From Prevotella sp. (GTDB taxonomy: Bacteria; Bacteroidota; Bacteroidia; Bacteroidales; Bacteroidaceae): a stretch of DNA of 32,403 nt. The notes beneath the pieces are model-generated. The model had not been told where the DNA came from. It worked only from the letters and a program-made list of their open reading frames with translations, and did no database searches. The stretch is from assembly GCA_017642485.1 (NCBI GenBank), contig JAGCPC010000117.1:1-32403 (forward strand), in the 5' to 3' direction. Shown here piece by piece: positions 8,301 to 15,998 of this stretch (the stretch's first letter is position 1; each line of letters starts with the position of its first letter). A program made the translations under genes and the position numbers.

Positions 8301-10428
8301 CATAGGCGGATGTACCGACTATGATGCAGCCTCCATTCCTGGCATCGACCTCGTGGTTTTGGAACAGGCCACGGCTCAGGTTTCCAAGGAAGACCTTGAG
8401 GACAGTCTGCATTTGGACGAGACGATCAACCGCGCCAGCCGCGTATATGATGTCTATTACACGAAGAAGAACGCTGGTACGAAGTGGTACAGTCCTAAGC
8501 CCATATACAGTTCGGCCGAAACGACATCCTTCAAGCCACGCGTGGCACTGGCCGACGACGGCAGAGGTGTTGCCATCTGGCAGGAGGGCAATTTCCAGAA
8601 AGGCAGTTGGGTGGCACCGGAAGATACCGTACAGTTGGCTGACATCGTGATGACTGGCCAGCTGATGATGTCGCGCTTCGACGGTAAAGAGACGTGGTCG
8701 GCACCCATACCGATACAGGCCGTGGACGAGAACTTCCGACTGAAAGACTACCGCGTCAGCTACGACGGACAGACAGCCTTCATCATCGTACGCCGCGAGG
8801 GTAGGGATATGGCATCCGAGAACTATTGCATAACAGTCGATGCTCAGAATTCAGTCACCACCCAACAGATGGGATACACTGACGACATGATGCAACTCCG
8901 ACGCATAGGCGACAACAACGTGCTGGTTTGGGTAGCTGTGACCGATACGGCAACCAGCACTCAGTGCTTCCGCGTGAAGAGCGTCGGCATGGACGGCAAG
9001 GACAAGCAGGGTATCAACACCTCGCTGACGCTCAACGGCGCTAATGTGGAAGAATTCCGCATCGTGCCCGACCTGCAGGCCAAATCGCTCAACAATGTGG
9101 CTCTGCTGTGGCGCGAGAAGATCTTCCTGAACGACAGCACGAAGACAGTGCTGAGAGCCTCACGACTGGTGCCCCATCGCGACGGCAGTTTCGGCATAGG
9201 CACACCCATCACTGCAGTAAGCGTGGATAACGCCACAACGATATATGGTTTCGACGGCTATATGAGCGACGAGAAGATACAGATATGCTATGTGGCTACT
9301 GATGGTCAGGGCAATGCGCAGCTGAACAAGGCGCCGGCATACTTCGGCAACGCCTTCAACTACACTGTAGCGTTCGACAACGATAACAACCAAGGATTCC
9401 AGTGCGACAAGGATTCAATCAACCTGCTCGTCACCGTCAATAACTATGGTACATCTACCATCAGCGATTGCGTGCTGACGGTAGAGGGAAAGCAGTATCC
9501 GCTTAATGTGACGATTCCTGCAGGAACCTCGGCTCCGGAGCGCGTCACCATACCATATATAATAGGTACGGGTGTCAACACCACGCTTACCGTGAAGTAT
9601 GACGATGTGCTGGGCATACAGGAACAGAGCTATGCCCGCTTCCAGGCGCGCTGTGCTGCACGTGCAAACAGCCGCAAGGCCGTCATCAATTCGGAGGACG
9701 CTGTCTATGAGCAGAAGACCCAGGTGTTCTATCCCTATCTTCCGCGACTGGAGTGCTTCGTAGCGGCACAGAGTGTTGACGAGAACGGCGACAACAAGAT
9801 TACCATCTGCGTGCGTAACTATTCTCGCCGCACGCTGAAGGGCGACTTTGCCATCCTCGTCGGACTGAAGGACAATACCTATAATTCAATAGTGTACAAC
9901 AGCGTCACTGACAACCACAACAAGTACGAAACCAAGAAACTGCTGTTCGACAGCGACGGCGAATTGGCGAGCGGTGACGGCCGTATGTATGACTATGGCA
10001 GCTACAGTGCCGGCTACGTCACGCTGACCGTGCCTGGTGTTACAGAGAAGCAGGAGATGTATGTTGGTGCCACACTGGCAATTCGGTTTCCGTTGACGGA
10101 TACCTACATGCGACTCCCTCCAAACATCTATTCAGGCAGCAACAATAGCGGTGTAGTGACACTCTATCCGTCGTCGGAAGTGACGGCTGTGAAGAAAGTG
10201 TTCAACAACGGTGACAAGGGTTCTCACATGCATGTCAGCCGTCAGGGCAACAGCCTCGTGGTGACGGGTGCCAAGCCTCATGAGCAGGTGCGCCTCTATC
10301 AGGTCAACGGTGTCGTCATGGCACGCCAGCAGGCTGACGAGAGCGGCAATGTTACTTTCAGCATACCAAAAGACAACGCTGTAGGACTGGTATCATCAGG
10401 CGACGAAACGGTGAAGTTCGTGTACTAA
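5311..10428 (+). CDS. Giant exported multidomain protein with sorting-like C-terminus
   Basis: The product is 1705 residues with a signal peptide (1-24, cut after AWA). Residues about 50-600 are beta-rich and not recognised. Residues about 600-920 alternate hydrophobic and polar residues with many Gly and aromatics (FFMAVGVGYEYDL, LNITTGLFAF, MGQVYLAFKMG), resembling a membrane-beta or lipid-facing region. About 970-1350 has repeated strands such as FKPRVALADDGRGVAIWQEG, as in beta-propellers. About 1365-1445 resembles a CARDB/Ig-like domain (LLVTVNNYGTSTISDCVLTV). The last 70 residues (GNSLVVTGAKPHEQVRLYQVNG) resemble a type IX secretion sorting domain. It is probably surface-exposed or secreted; no enzymatic motif was found. 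It follows the AraC regulator and precedes another exported protein. Confidence 0.8.
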   Translation: MKLSLRQTLATLSLLLLNCVTAWADDFTVERAVNLGTLDSWADISQFEWQEIDHVIQDNREEMEALKTLFYDPAPKDTVGFYNQIYKARDNQYIVLRLDKGQGNRPFHIRVKVIKSAIDPSKNSSQVFAAENYVYIMPPIGENQFEVKIWPQGEGEETAKTYTFNTHSYGSASLRTVMLDKSRIIEGNYDLQLIYYNSETEKSDTSYVEKLVVDKLYSFYDYKEGDLVEAYLRLDNFRRIKLKTEWWARDAVTHVNDNSVTVMTGPKMPFRQHKRLDAPNPTYLDSRLFSHHDTLWVNLYLDNVRSDDKDGLTMHAIRADDNNIPTGKELLTWDKDPVSGRLYVLTDGLPATIECYKDGYLPKLCMYPGSYDHRTGIIEGDREEAEIHLESIPEPVTKPTVSSAVLSTLTTTTDCRGSFYVSRIQRADIIHELLTETVFYDEYASHKDTMKLASGLFYMNYAEMKVGIVSLNTTDKISGITLKKVQNDAEQNDIAKETLEGDTTLIHHALYDYNYWTATFDLREYIPIEKSGRPAIAFDGTEVRQLPILYNRYIDLEKLAKDAEEVAKERLSGEDAGDEASGWVTDVAPSAVTQLSFKIPLEPPFYIRIGVDVDFFKAKKLSFFMAVGVGYEYDLIKKESNMKPLSKTQEYSVRMGSWDDYGNNGTDATPALAQLGATPKNFKGDPYALLNKSAAFNAFAELYSQYSLPMTLKGNDWKQWLTGMQWLDEASLRAELNISAKFGLDYLKMLKALGDLAGGVPLVDDFYGFMKKTKLTTIFDMLGGTSFEGGCGARLNITTGLFAFDNTKEQGWGNPLKNHILAFKFMGQVYLAFKMGMDLDIILAGAELGLKTGAGVTFKYAGGSRLDFRNPFSGSAWSWFAGLGAYYKVKLLFWSKHDEWEVGNLEAEQRLIKPKSYKNPFHKNFVYYLSDDADPDEPPAPASLPGDIVTNSVDFSQPVKFLAGGDSIVYQSRHDNPNEYTVDVAMTGNPQTISDFRIGGCTDYDAASIPGIDLVVLEQATAQVSKEDLEDSLHLDETINRASRVYDVYYTKKNAGTKWYSPKPIYSSAETTSFKPRVALADDGRGVAIWQEGNFQKGSWVAPEDTVQLADIVMTGQLMMSRFDGKETWSAPIPIQAVDENFRLKDYRVSYDGQTAFIIVRREGRDMASENYCITVDAQNSVTTQQMGYTDDMMQLRRIGDNNVLVWVAVTDTATSTQCFRVKSVGMDGKDKQGINTSLTLNGANVEEFRIVPDLQAKSLNNVALLWREKIFLNDSTKTVLRASRLVPHRDGSFGIGTPITAVSVDNATTIYGFDGYMSDEKIQICYVATDGQGNAQLNKAPAYFGNAFNYTVAFDNDNNQGFQCDKDSINLLVTVNNYGTSTISDCVLTVEGKQYPLNVTIPAGTSAPERVTIPYIIGTGVNTTLTVKYDDVLGIQEQSYARFQARCAARANSRKAVINSEDAVYEQKTQVFYPYLPRLECFVAAQSVDENGDNKITICVRNYSRRTLKGDFAILVGLKDNTYNSIVYNSVTDNHNKYETKKLLFDSDGELASGDGRMYDYGSYSAGYVTLTVPGVTEKQEMYVGATLAIRFPLTDTYMRLPPNIYSGSNNSGVVTLYPSSEVTAVKKVFNNGDKGSHMHVSRQGNSLVVTGAKPHEQVRLYQVNGVVMARQQADESGNVTFSIPKDNAVGLVSSGDETVKFVY

Positions 10429-10431
10429 GAA

Positions 10432-10520
10432 AGTTCAAGAGTTCAAAGGTTCTTGCGCTCCAGTAGGTGCTCAGGCGAGCAAGCTCGGAGCAAGAGTTCA
10501 AAAGTTAAAAAGTTCAAGAA
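10432..10520 (+). repeat. Structured spacer: 8-bp tandem repeats flanking a hairpin cluster
   Basis: Just after the 5311 gene's stop, GTTCAAGA/GTTCAAAG/GTTCTTGC repeats with period 8 (10433-10456). Just before the next start, GAGTTCAA/AAGTTAAA/AAGTTCAA does so again (10494-10517). Between them lie GCTC-AGGC-GAGC (10469-10480) and an outer pairing of GCTCC (10457-10461) with GGAGC (10487-10491). Confidence 0.65.
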
Positions 10521-10521
10521 T

Positions 10522-12894
10522 ATGAAAAAGATATTATTGACAATTCTCGTGACGGCTTTGACTGCCACAGGCGTTCATGCTCAGGAAGCCCCCGACCCGA
10601 CGGTGTGGGACGGAGAATCGGTATCATCGACGTTGGTTGCTTTTGATGGCACCATCGAAATTTATACCGCTGCCGACCTGGTAGCCCTTCATGCCCTGTG
10701 GGATACGTTTAAGGATGGTGACCAAGGCTATAAAGGCTGGACCATCAAACTGATGAACGACCTCGACATGGATAACCACAACTTCAACGGTCACACCATT
10801 GGATGGAATGACGACAACAAGTTCGGCGGAACATTCGACGGACAAGGGCACATTATCAGAAACCTGAAAATCCATGGAAAAGACAACAATCGTGGACTCT
10901 TCGGCAAGATGGACAACGGAAAAGTGATGAACCTCAAACTGGTGGATGTCGATATCCGCGCCGGCGACGGTGACGACTGTCACATAGGTGCCCTCTGTGG
11001 CAGAATGTACAACCACAGTACCATCACCCACTGTGCCGTGGTGGGAGGAAGTGTGAGAGCGTACGAAAGCGACAACGATGAGTTTGGCGCCATCTGCGGC
11101 TATATGACCAACAACCACAACAGCATAGAATACTGCTATAGCGACATCACCGTGGAGGCCGATGCCCAGGTCGGCGGACTGGTGGGTAAGATAGAGCAGG
11201 GCGATGACAATACCTCGGGCATCTTTCACAGCTACTTCAGCGGAACAGTCATCCACTACGGCGATGATTACTTCGCATCCATTGCCGGTGAGCGTTACAG
11301 TGAGAAACTGCAGAATAATTTCTACCTCTACCGCGATGACGGTGTGAAAGGCACTGGTTGGGATAAAGGCAGCGCCGACCCCAGGGGTGACGAGATTGCG
11401 GCGTGCACGGATGAAGAACTGAAGCAACCCTTCCTGTTCAGTATATATAATGATGAATACACCCTCGAAGGTGATCAGTATATCTACCCCTTCAACGGTT
11501 ATCCCGAACTGAAGGTGTTCCTGCGCTACAACGTGGGCGACAGTTTTTATAATAAGAACATCGGCTACTTGGACAACAATGCCGAAAATGTCGTTGGCGG
11601 TCATGTCAGGATTCTCAACAACGATAATGCCCCATCCTTTAAAGTGTGTCTGGAAAAGACAGCAGGAGGCACAGGCACCGATTTCGCTGTCAGCGAAACC
11701 TCGCAGGCTTATTTCAACGACCAGGTGCAGCTCACCGTGACCGGTCTTGGTCAGAACATCTTCGAGAACCTGGGCGTAGTGAATACTGTCACCATACCTG
11801 CTACTGTCGATTCCATCGCCTATCCGCAGCGCCATCAGGTGCAGAATGCTTTTATCCTCAGTGGTGATGAAGGTGCCGTGAAGGATGGCGCGCTTTACAG
11901 CCTGAAGAACAGATACTTCATCACAGTACCGAAGACATACGAGACGGTGACAGTGCGTGAGGAGTTTGCCGACAAGATTGCTGACTATGCCTTTGAGAAT
12001 ATGAGTGGGCTGAAGACCATTTATATCGATACCTGGGTGCCTGCAGGAACTCTGGTCGATGACGATGAGAATACTCCTACTACCGTTGTACTCGATGGCG
12101 ATAATATCTTCGCTGGATGTCCCGAAGGCCTCGATGTCTTTATCAAAGACGGCACCACCAACCAGCTCTTCCTCGGCTATCAGGGACCTGGCGGATATGG
12201 CTACAGAAATGCAGACAAGTGGAAACTGTTCTACTCCGACTATCAGGATGTTGAGAACCACATGTTCTCTTATTTCCCCATTAACCGCAATCCTGGCGGC
12301 ATGTCAACGCTGATGCTGGGCTACCCTGTCGAGCTGCCTGAAGGAGTAACAGCATGGTGGGCAGGCTCACTAAATGACGGCAAGGTGAAACTGAGGGCGC
12401 TGGGTACGCAGATAGTGCCTGCACTGACTCCCGTACTGCTTGCCTACGAAGGCACCACCGAACCGCTCTATCTCTCCCACTACGAGGGCACTGACCCAGG
12501 TGCTGCTACCGACTATGAGAACAACCTGTTCAAGGGCAGTGTTGACCCAGGAGGTCACACTATGACATCGTCAGAGATGATGAGCAACTTCTTCACCTTG
12601 GGACGTCCCTCTGGCGACACTACCTATGACCATCTGGGATTCTACCGCTTCCGTCCTGCTAACCACATCCTGCCCGCTTACGTGGCGTGGTTGGCTCGTG
12701 AAGACCTGCCATCAAGCAACGGCTTCACCCTGACTTTCGACGACATCCCAACGGCTATTCAGTCTGCACAGCTTTCAACCCTCAACGTTCAACCTTCAAC
12801 TAAAGTATATACTGTGCAGGGTGTGCGCATAGACCCATCGGCTATGCAGGAGGGAACTTTGTATATTGTTAACGGCAAGAAACTAATAAAATGA
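10522..12894 (+). CDS. Exported GLUG-motif / LRR_5 (BspA-like) protein with sorting-like C-terminus
   Basis: The open frame extends back to 10453, but ATG 10522 begins a textbook signal peptide (MKKILLTILVTALTATGVHA) and the upstream codons are the repetitive spacer, so 10522 is chosen (790 residues). Residues about 100-225 contain GLUG-type repeats (FGGTFDGQGHIIRNL, GLFGKMDNG, GALCGRM, GGLVGKI). Around 475-510 is a BspA-like leucine-rich segment (IADYAFENMSGLKTIYI). The end, KVYTVQGVRI then GTLYIVNGKKLIK, resembles a Bacteroidetes C-terminal sorting domain, and the linker just before it is encoded by a 7-bp tandem repeat. It is probably a surface adhesin or binding protein. It shares context with the 5311 protein and overlaps the next small gene. 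Confidence 0.85.
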   Translation: MKKILLTILVTALTATGVHAQEAPDPTVWDGESVSSTLVAFDGTIEIYTAADLVALHALWDTFKDGDQGYKGWTIKLMNDLDMDNHNFNGHTIGWNDDNKFGGTFDGQGHIIRNLKIHGKDNNRGLFGKMDNGKVMNLKLVDVDIRAGDGDDCHIGALCGRMYNHSTITHCAVVGGSVRAYESDNDEFGAICGYMTNNHNSIEYCYSDITVEADAQVGGLVGKIEQGDDNTSGIFHSYFSGTVIHYGDDYFASIAGERYSEKLQNNFYLYRDDGVKGTGWDKGSADPRGDEIAACTDEELKQPFLFSIYNDEYTLEGDQYIYPFNGYPELKVFLRYNVGDSFYNKNIGYLDNNAENVVGGHVRILNNDNAPSFKVCLEKTAGGTGTDFAVSETSQAYFNDQVQLTVTGLGQNIFENLGVVNTVTIPATVDSIAYPQRHQVQNAFILSGDEGAVKDGALYSLKNRYFITVPKTYETVTVREEFADKIADYAFENMSGLKTIYIDTWVPAGTLVDDDENTPTTVVLDGDNIFAGCPEGLDVFIKDGTTNQLFLGYQGPGGYGYRNADKWKLFYSDYQDVENHMFSYFPINRNPGGMSTLMLGYPVELPEGVTAWWAGSLNDGKVKLRALGTQIVPALTPVLLAYEGTTEPLYLSHYEGTDPGAATDYENNLFKGSVDPGGHTMTSSEMMSNFFTLGRPSGDTTYDHLGFYRFRPANHILPAYVAWLAREDLPSSNGFTLTFDDIPTAIQSAQLSTLNVQPSTKVYTVQGVRIDPSAMQEGTLYIVNGKKLIK
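12773..12800 (+). repeat. Tandem 7-bp repeat (NNTCAAC x4) inside coding sequence
   Basis: TTTCAAC, CCTCAAC, GTTCAAC and CTTCAAC follow each other exactly. They encode LSTLNVQPST, the linker between the body and the C-terminal sorting region of the GLUG/LRR protein. Confidence 0.8.
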
Positions 12895-13031
12895 TGAAGA
12901 AACATTATATCACTCCCATAGTGAGGGTGGTTGCCTTGCCCCGCATGGCACTGCTCGATTATACCTCAGGTGAGCCGACGCCTCCTGAGGTGCCCTACGA
13001 TCCAGAAATAGAAACAGGTGAATCATTCTAA
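12891..13031 (+). CDS. Small peptide gene coupled to the GLUG/LRR gene
   Basis: ATG 12891 overlaps the upstream TGA as ATGA. The 46 codons begin MMKKHYITPIVRVVALPRMA and end in a Pro/Glu/Asp-rich acidic tail (GEPTPPEVPYDPEIETGESF). The N-terminal half is basic and moderately hydrophobic and the C-terminal half strongly acidic. Short proteins of this form (MKK-Y-P-V-V followed by a polar tail) are often seen in Bacteroidales genomes, but I know no function for them. The overlap and ordered charge pattern argue that it is translated; it could be an accessory peptide of the upstream surface protein. Confidence 0.55.
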   Translation: MMKKHYITPIVRVVALPRMALLDYTSGEPTPPEVPYDPEIETGESF

Positions 13032-13037
13032 CATCTT

Positions 13038-14360
13038 ATGGCAACACTACTTATCATACTGCAACTGCTGATAGTTTTGGCGATGATATTCATCGGCGCC
13101 AAGGTGGGAGGCATTGCCCTGGGCATGTATGGCATGGTGGGTGTGCTGGTGCTGGTGTTTGTCTTCGGACTGGAACCAGGAGTCATTCCTGTCGATGTGA
13201 TGCTCATCATTGTCAGCGTCATCACTGCCTCGGCATCGCTGCAGGCTGCTGGTGGACTGGACTATATGGTGAACGTGGCAGCACGCTTTCTCAAGAAGCA
13301 TCCCAGTCGCATCACTTTCTATGCTCCTTTGGTAACATGGGGCTTCACCCTGTTGGCTGGCACTGCCCACACCTGTTACGCTCTGCTCCCTATCATAGCC
13401 GAGATAGCACGTAAGGAGAAGGTGCGTCCTGAACGCCCACTTAGCATAGCCACCATAGCGGCATCATTAGGGTGCTCGGGTTCGCCAGTGTCAGCAGCTA
13501 CTGCTGCCATCCTCTCCACCTCGCTGTTGGGTGCCAAGGGCATAGGTATGAGAGAGATTATGATGGTCACTATCCCTGCATCGCTCATCGCCATACTGGT
13601 GGCATCGTTGGTGCAGAACTATGTGGGCAAGCCTCTGGAGCAAGACCCTGAATACCAGCGTCGACTGCGTGATGGACTGCTTGAGGACGATGCTGCTGCT
13701 ACTGAGGAGAAGGCTGTCAATCCGCGTGCCAAATGGGCTGTGCTGGTATTCCTGCTGGGTGTGCTGATGATAGTGCTCTTTGGCATCTTCCTCGGACTGC
13801 GCCCTTCCTTCGACGATGAACCGATGGAGATGAATGCCATCATCGAGATACTCATGATGAGCATAGCAGCCCTGATACTATGGGTGGGCAAGGCTGATGT
13901 GCGTCATGCTATGGGTGGCAATGTGTTTGCTTCTGGCATGAACGCCATGGTGTCCATCTTCGGAGTGGCATGGATGGGTAGCACATTCTTCGAGGCTAAC
14001 CGCGAAACCATAATAGACAGCGTTGAGGGTGTCTTCACCTCGTATCCGTTGCTCTTCGCCATACCCCTCTTTCTGTTCAGCATCATGCTCTTCTCACAGG
14101 CGGCAACAGCTAAGACGCTCTATCCCGTAGGACTGGTGATGGGTGTATCGCCCATGATGTTGCTGGTGCTCTTCCCAGCAGTGAATGGCTACTTCTTCCT
14201 GCCTAACTACCCTACCTCAGTGGCTGCCATAGGTTTCGACCGCACTGGCACCACCCGCATTGGTAAGTATGTGGTGAACCACTCCTTCATGCTACCTGGT
14301 TTCATCACCACCTTCGTCAGCATCGGAGTGGGGTACCTTATAGCTTCGCTAATCCCTTAA
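13038..14360 (+). CDS. dcuB: Anaerobic C4-dicarboxylate transporter, Dcu family
   Basis: The product is 440 residues, the usual length for DcuA/DcuB, with 10-12 hydrophobic helices and the characteristic conserved segments GGLDYMVNVAARFLKKHPSR, LAGTAHTCYALLPIIAEIA, SLGCSGSPVSAATAAI and FLPNYPTSVAAIGFDRTGTT. It sits in the inner membrane and exchanges or takes up aspartate, fumarate, malate and succinate under anaerobiosis. The next gene makes fumarate from aspartate, so aspartate in/succinate out exchange feeding fumarate reductase is the likely job. It starts six bases after the small peptide gene, so it may be co-transcribed with it. DcuA and DcuB cannot be separated from sequence reading alone. 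Confidence 0.9.
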   Translation: MATLLIILQLLIVLAMIFIGAKVGGIALGMYGMVGVLVLVFVFGLEPGVIPVDVMLIIVSVITASASLQAAGGLDYMVNVAARFLKKHPSRITFYAPLVTWGFTLLAGTAHTCYALLPIIAEIARKEKVRPERPLSIATIAASLGCSGSPVSAATAAILSTSLLGAKGIGMREIMMVTIPASLIAILVASLVQNYVGKPLEQDPEYQRRLRDGLLEDDAAATEEKAVNPRAKWAVLVFLLGVLMIVLFGIFLGLRPSFDDEPMEMNAIIEILMMSIAALILWVGKADVRHAMGGNVFASGMNAMVSIFGVAWMGSTFFEANRETIIDSVEGVFTSYPLLFAIPLFLFSIMLFSQAATAKTLYPVGLVMGVSPMMLLVLFPAVNGYFFLPNYPTSVAAIGFDRTGTTRIGKYVVNHSFMLPGFITTFVSIGVGYLIASLIP

Positions 14361-14379
14361 CGGGAACGATAATATAGTA

Positions 14380-14462
14380 GCCGAAGGCGTATCGTAGCAA
14401 CGAAGTTGCGTATCGTAGTGGCAAAGCCACGTATCGTAGCAATCTTCAGATTGCGTTTCGTA
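14380..14462 (+). repeat. Array of four hairpins separated by an 8-nt spacer GTATCGTA
   Basis: Between dcuB and aspA the pattern is: GCC-GAA-GGC (14380-14388), spacer, GCAAC-GAA-GTTGC (14397-14409), spacer, GTGGC-AAA-GCCAC (14418-14430), spacer, GCAATCT-TC-AGATTGC (14439-14454), spacer. The first three spacers are identical (14389-14396, 14410-14417, 14431-14438) and the last is GTTTCGTA. Stem sequences differ but each is perfectly self-complementary. Confidence 0.85.
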
Positions 14463-14494
14463 CGAATAAAACAACGTTTTAAAAGTTAACAACT

Positions 14495-15904
14495 ATGAAC
14501 GAACAGAAATTCAGACTGGAGTCCGACCTCTTAGGCGAACTCAAAGTGCCTGCCGACGCACTTTATGGCGTACAGACACAGCGTGGTATCAACAACTATC
14601 ACATCTCACGCAAGACGATGTCCATGTACCACGAGTTTATCAAATCCATAGCCTACGTGAAACTGGCTGCAGTACAAACCAACCACACACTCGGAGTCAT
14701 CAACGACGAGATCTATGAAGCTATTTCGCAGGCTTGTCAGGAGATAATCGACGGCAAATGGCGCGAGCACTTCCCCATCGACATGGTGCAGGGTGGAGCA
14801 GGCACCAGCGTCAATATGAATGCCAACGAGGTGATAGCCAATCGTGCCCTCGAGATTATGGGCCATGAGAAGGGCGACTACCAGTACTGTCTGCCTAACG
14901 ACCACTGCAACTGCGGACAGTCCACCAACGATGTCTATCCCACCACCATTCGTCTTGCCGTCATCCGCTACAACAAGAAACTCGTAGGTGCCCTCACAGG
15001 CCTCATCAGTGCCTTCCGCTATAAGGGTGACGAGTTCAAAGACTGCATCAAGATGGGTCGCACACAGCTGCAGGATGCAGTGCCTATGACCAGCGGACAG
15101 GAGTTTAATGCCTATGCCAACAATCTGGAGGAGGAGATATCCAACCTGGAGCGCAACGTCAAACTGATGCTCGAAATCAATATGGGTGGCACAGCCATCG
15201 GCACAGGACTGAATGCCGTACCAGGCTTCGCCAAACTATGTGCTGCCAACCTCTCAAAACTCACTGGCGAGGCATTCGTCTCAGCTTCCGACCTCGTTGA
15301 GGCTACCCCTGACACTGGTGCCTACGTCAGCTATTCCAGCGCGCTGAAGCGACTGGCTGTGAAACTCTCCAAGATATGTAACGACCTCCGACTCATGGCT
15401 TCTGGTCCACGTTGCGGACTCAACGAGATAAACCTTCCTCCGAAGGCTCCTGGCTCATCCATCATGCCTGGCAAGGTGAACCCCGTCATCCCTGAGGTAG
15501 TCAATCAGGTATGCTTCAAGGTCATTGGCAACGACACCACCATCAGCTTCGCCGCTGAGGCAGGACAGCTACAGCTCAACGTTATGGAACCCATCATCAC
15601 CGAGTCACTCTTCGAGAGTCTTATCTGGCTCAAGAAAGCCATCGAGACCCTCACTCAGGAGTGCATACTCGGCATCACGGTCAATAAGGAGCGCAACCTC
15701 GCTATGGTCAAGAACTCCATCGGCATCGTCACTGCCCTCAACCCCTACATAGGCTACAAAACCTCTACCAAGGTGGCTAAGGAGGCTCTCGAAACCAACC
15801 GCTCCGTTTATGACATAGTTCTCGAACAGGGACTGATGACTCAAGAGAAACTTGACGAGGCTCTCGACCCCTCCATGATGCTTGCCAGTCATCCTCAGTT
15901 TTAG
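14495..15904 (+). CDS. aspA: Aspartate ammonia-lyase (aspartase)
   Basis: The protein is 469 residues, the full length of bacterial aspartases. It converts L-aspartate to fumarate and ammonia in the cytoplasm. The superfamily signature GSSIMPGKVNP, which includes the catalytic Ser of the mobile loop, lies at residues 320-330. Other conserved parts are GGAGTSVNMNANEVIANRALE, PNDHCNCGQSTNDVYPT and GRTQLQDAVPMT, which fit aspartase better than fumarase C. It follows the Dcu transporter; no TAnnTTTG box is seen in the gap, so it may be read from the dcuB transcript through the hairpin array. A strong terminator follows. Confidence 0.95.
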   Translation: MNEQKFRLESDLLGELKVPADALYGVQTQRGINNYHISRKTMSMYHEFIKSIAYVKLAAVQTNHTLGVINDEIYEAISQACQEIIDGKWREHFPIDMVQGGAGTSVNMNANEVIANRALEIMGHEKGDYQYCLPNDHCNCGQSTNDVYPTTIRLAVIRYNKKLVGALTGLISAFRYKGDEFKDCIKMGRTQLQDAVPMTSGQEFNAYANNLEEEISNLERNVKLMLEINMGGTAIGTGLNAVPGFAKLCAANLSKLTGEAFVSASDLVEATPDTGAYVSYSSALKRLAVKLSKICNDLRLMASGPRCGLNEINLPPKAPGSSIMPGKVNPVIPEVVNQVCFKVIGNDTTISFAAEAGQLQLNVMEPIITESLFESLIWLKKAIETLTQECILGITVNKERNLAMVKNSIGIVTALNPYIGYKTSTKVAKEALETNRSVYDIVLEQGLMTQEKLDEALDPSMMLASHPQF

Positions 15905-15926
15905 GTATTTTATTGCTTATATATAT

Positions 15927-15956
15927 AAAAAAGGTGGTAGCGGTGCCACCTTTTTT
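15927..15956 (+). terminator. Intrinsic terminator after aspA
   Basis: AAAAAAGGTGG (15927-15937) pairs with CCACCTTTTTT (15946-15956) around an 8-nt loop. The A/T symmetry means it could work in both directions. Confidence 0.88.
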
Positions 15957-15968
15957 GATTATTTTTTG

Positions 15969-15976
15969 TATTTTTG
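15969..15976 (+). promoter_or_regulatory. -7 promoter element for feoAB
   Basis: TATTTTTG matches TAnnTTTG and lies 22 bases before ATG 15999. The predicted leader is very short. An AAGGA ribosome binding site precedes the start. Confidence 0.6.
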
Positions 15977-15998
15977 CATCCGCAAAAATAAATAAGGA

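Noticed and set aside
10624-12261. 545-residue open frame on the minus strand opposite the GLUG/LRR gene
   Set aside because: It is the antisense shadow of a strongly supported exported protein; its product is Val/Ile-rich with no signal, motif or ribosome binding site.
14380-14462. CRISPR-like look of the repeated GTATCGTA units
   Set aside because: The constant part is only 8 bases and the variable parts are self-complementary hairpins, not unique spacers; no cas genes are nearby.
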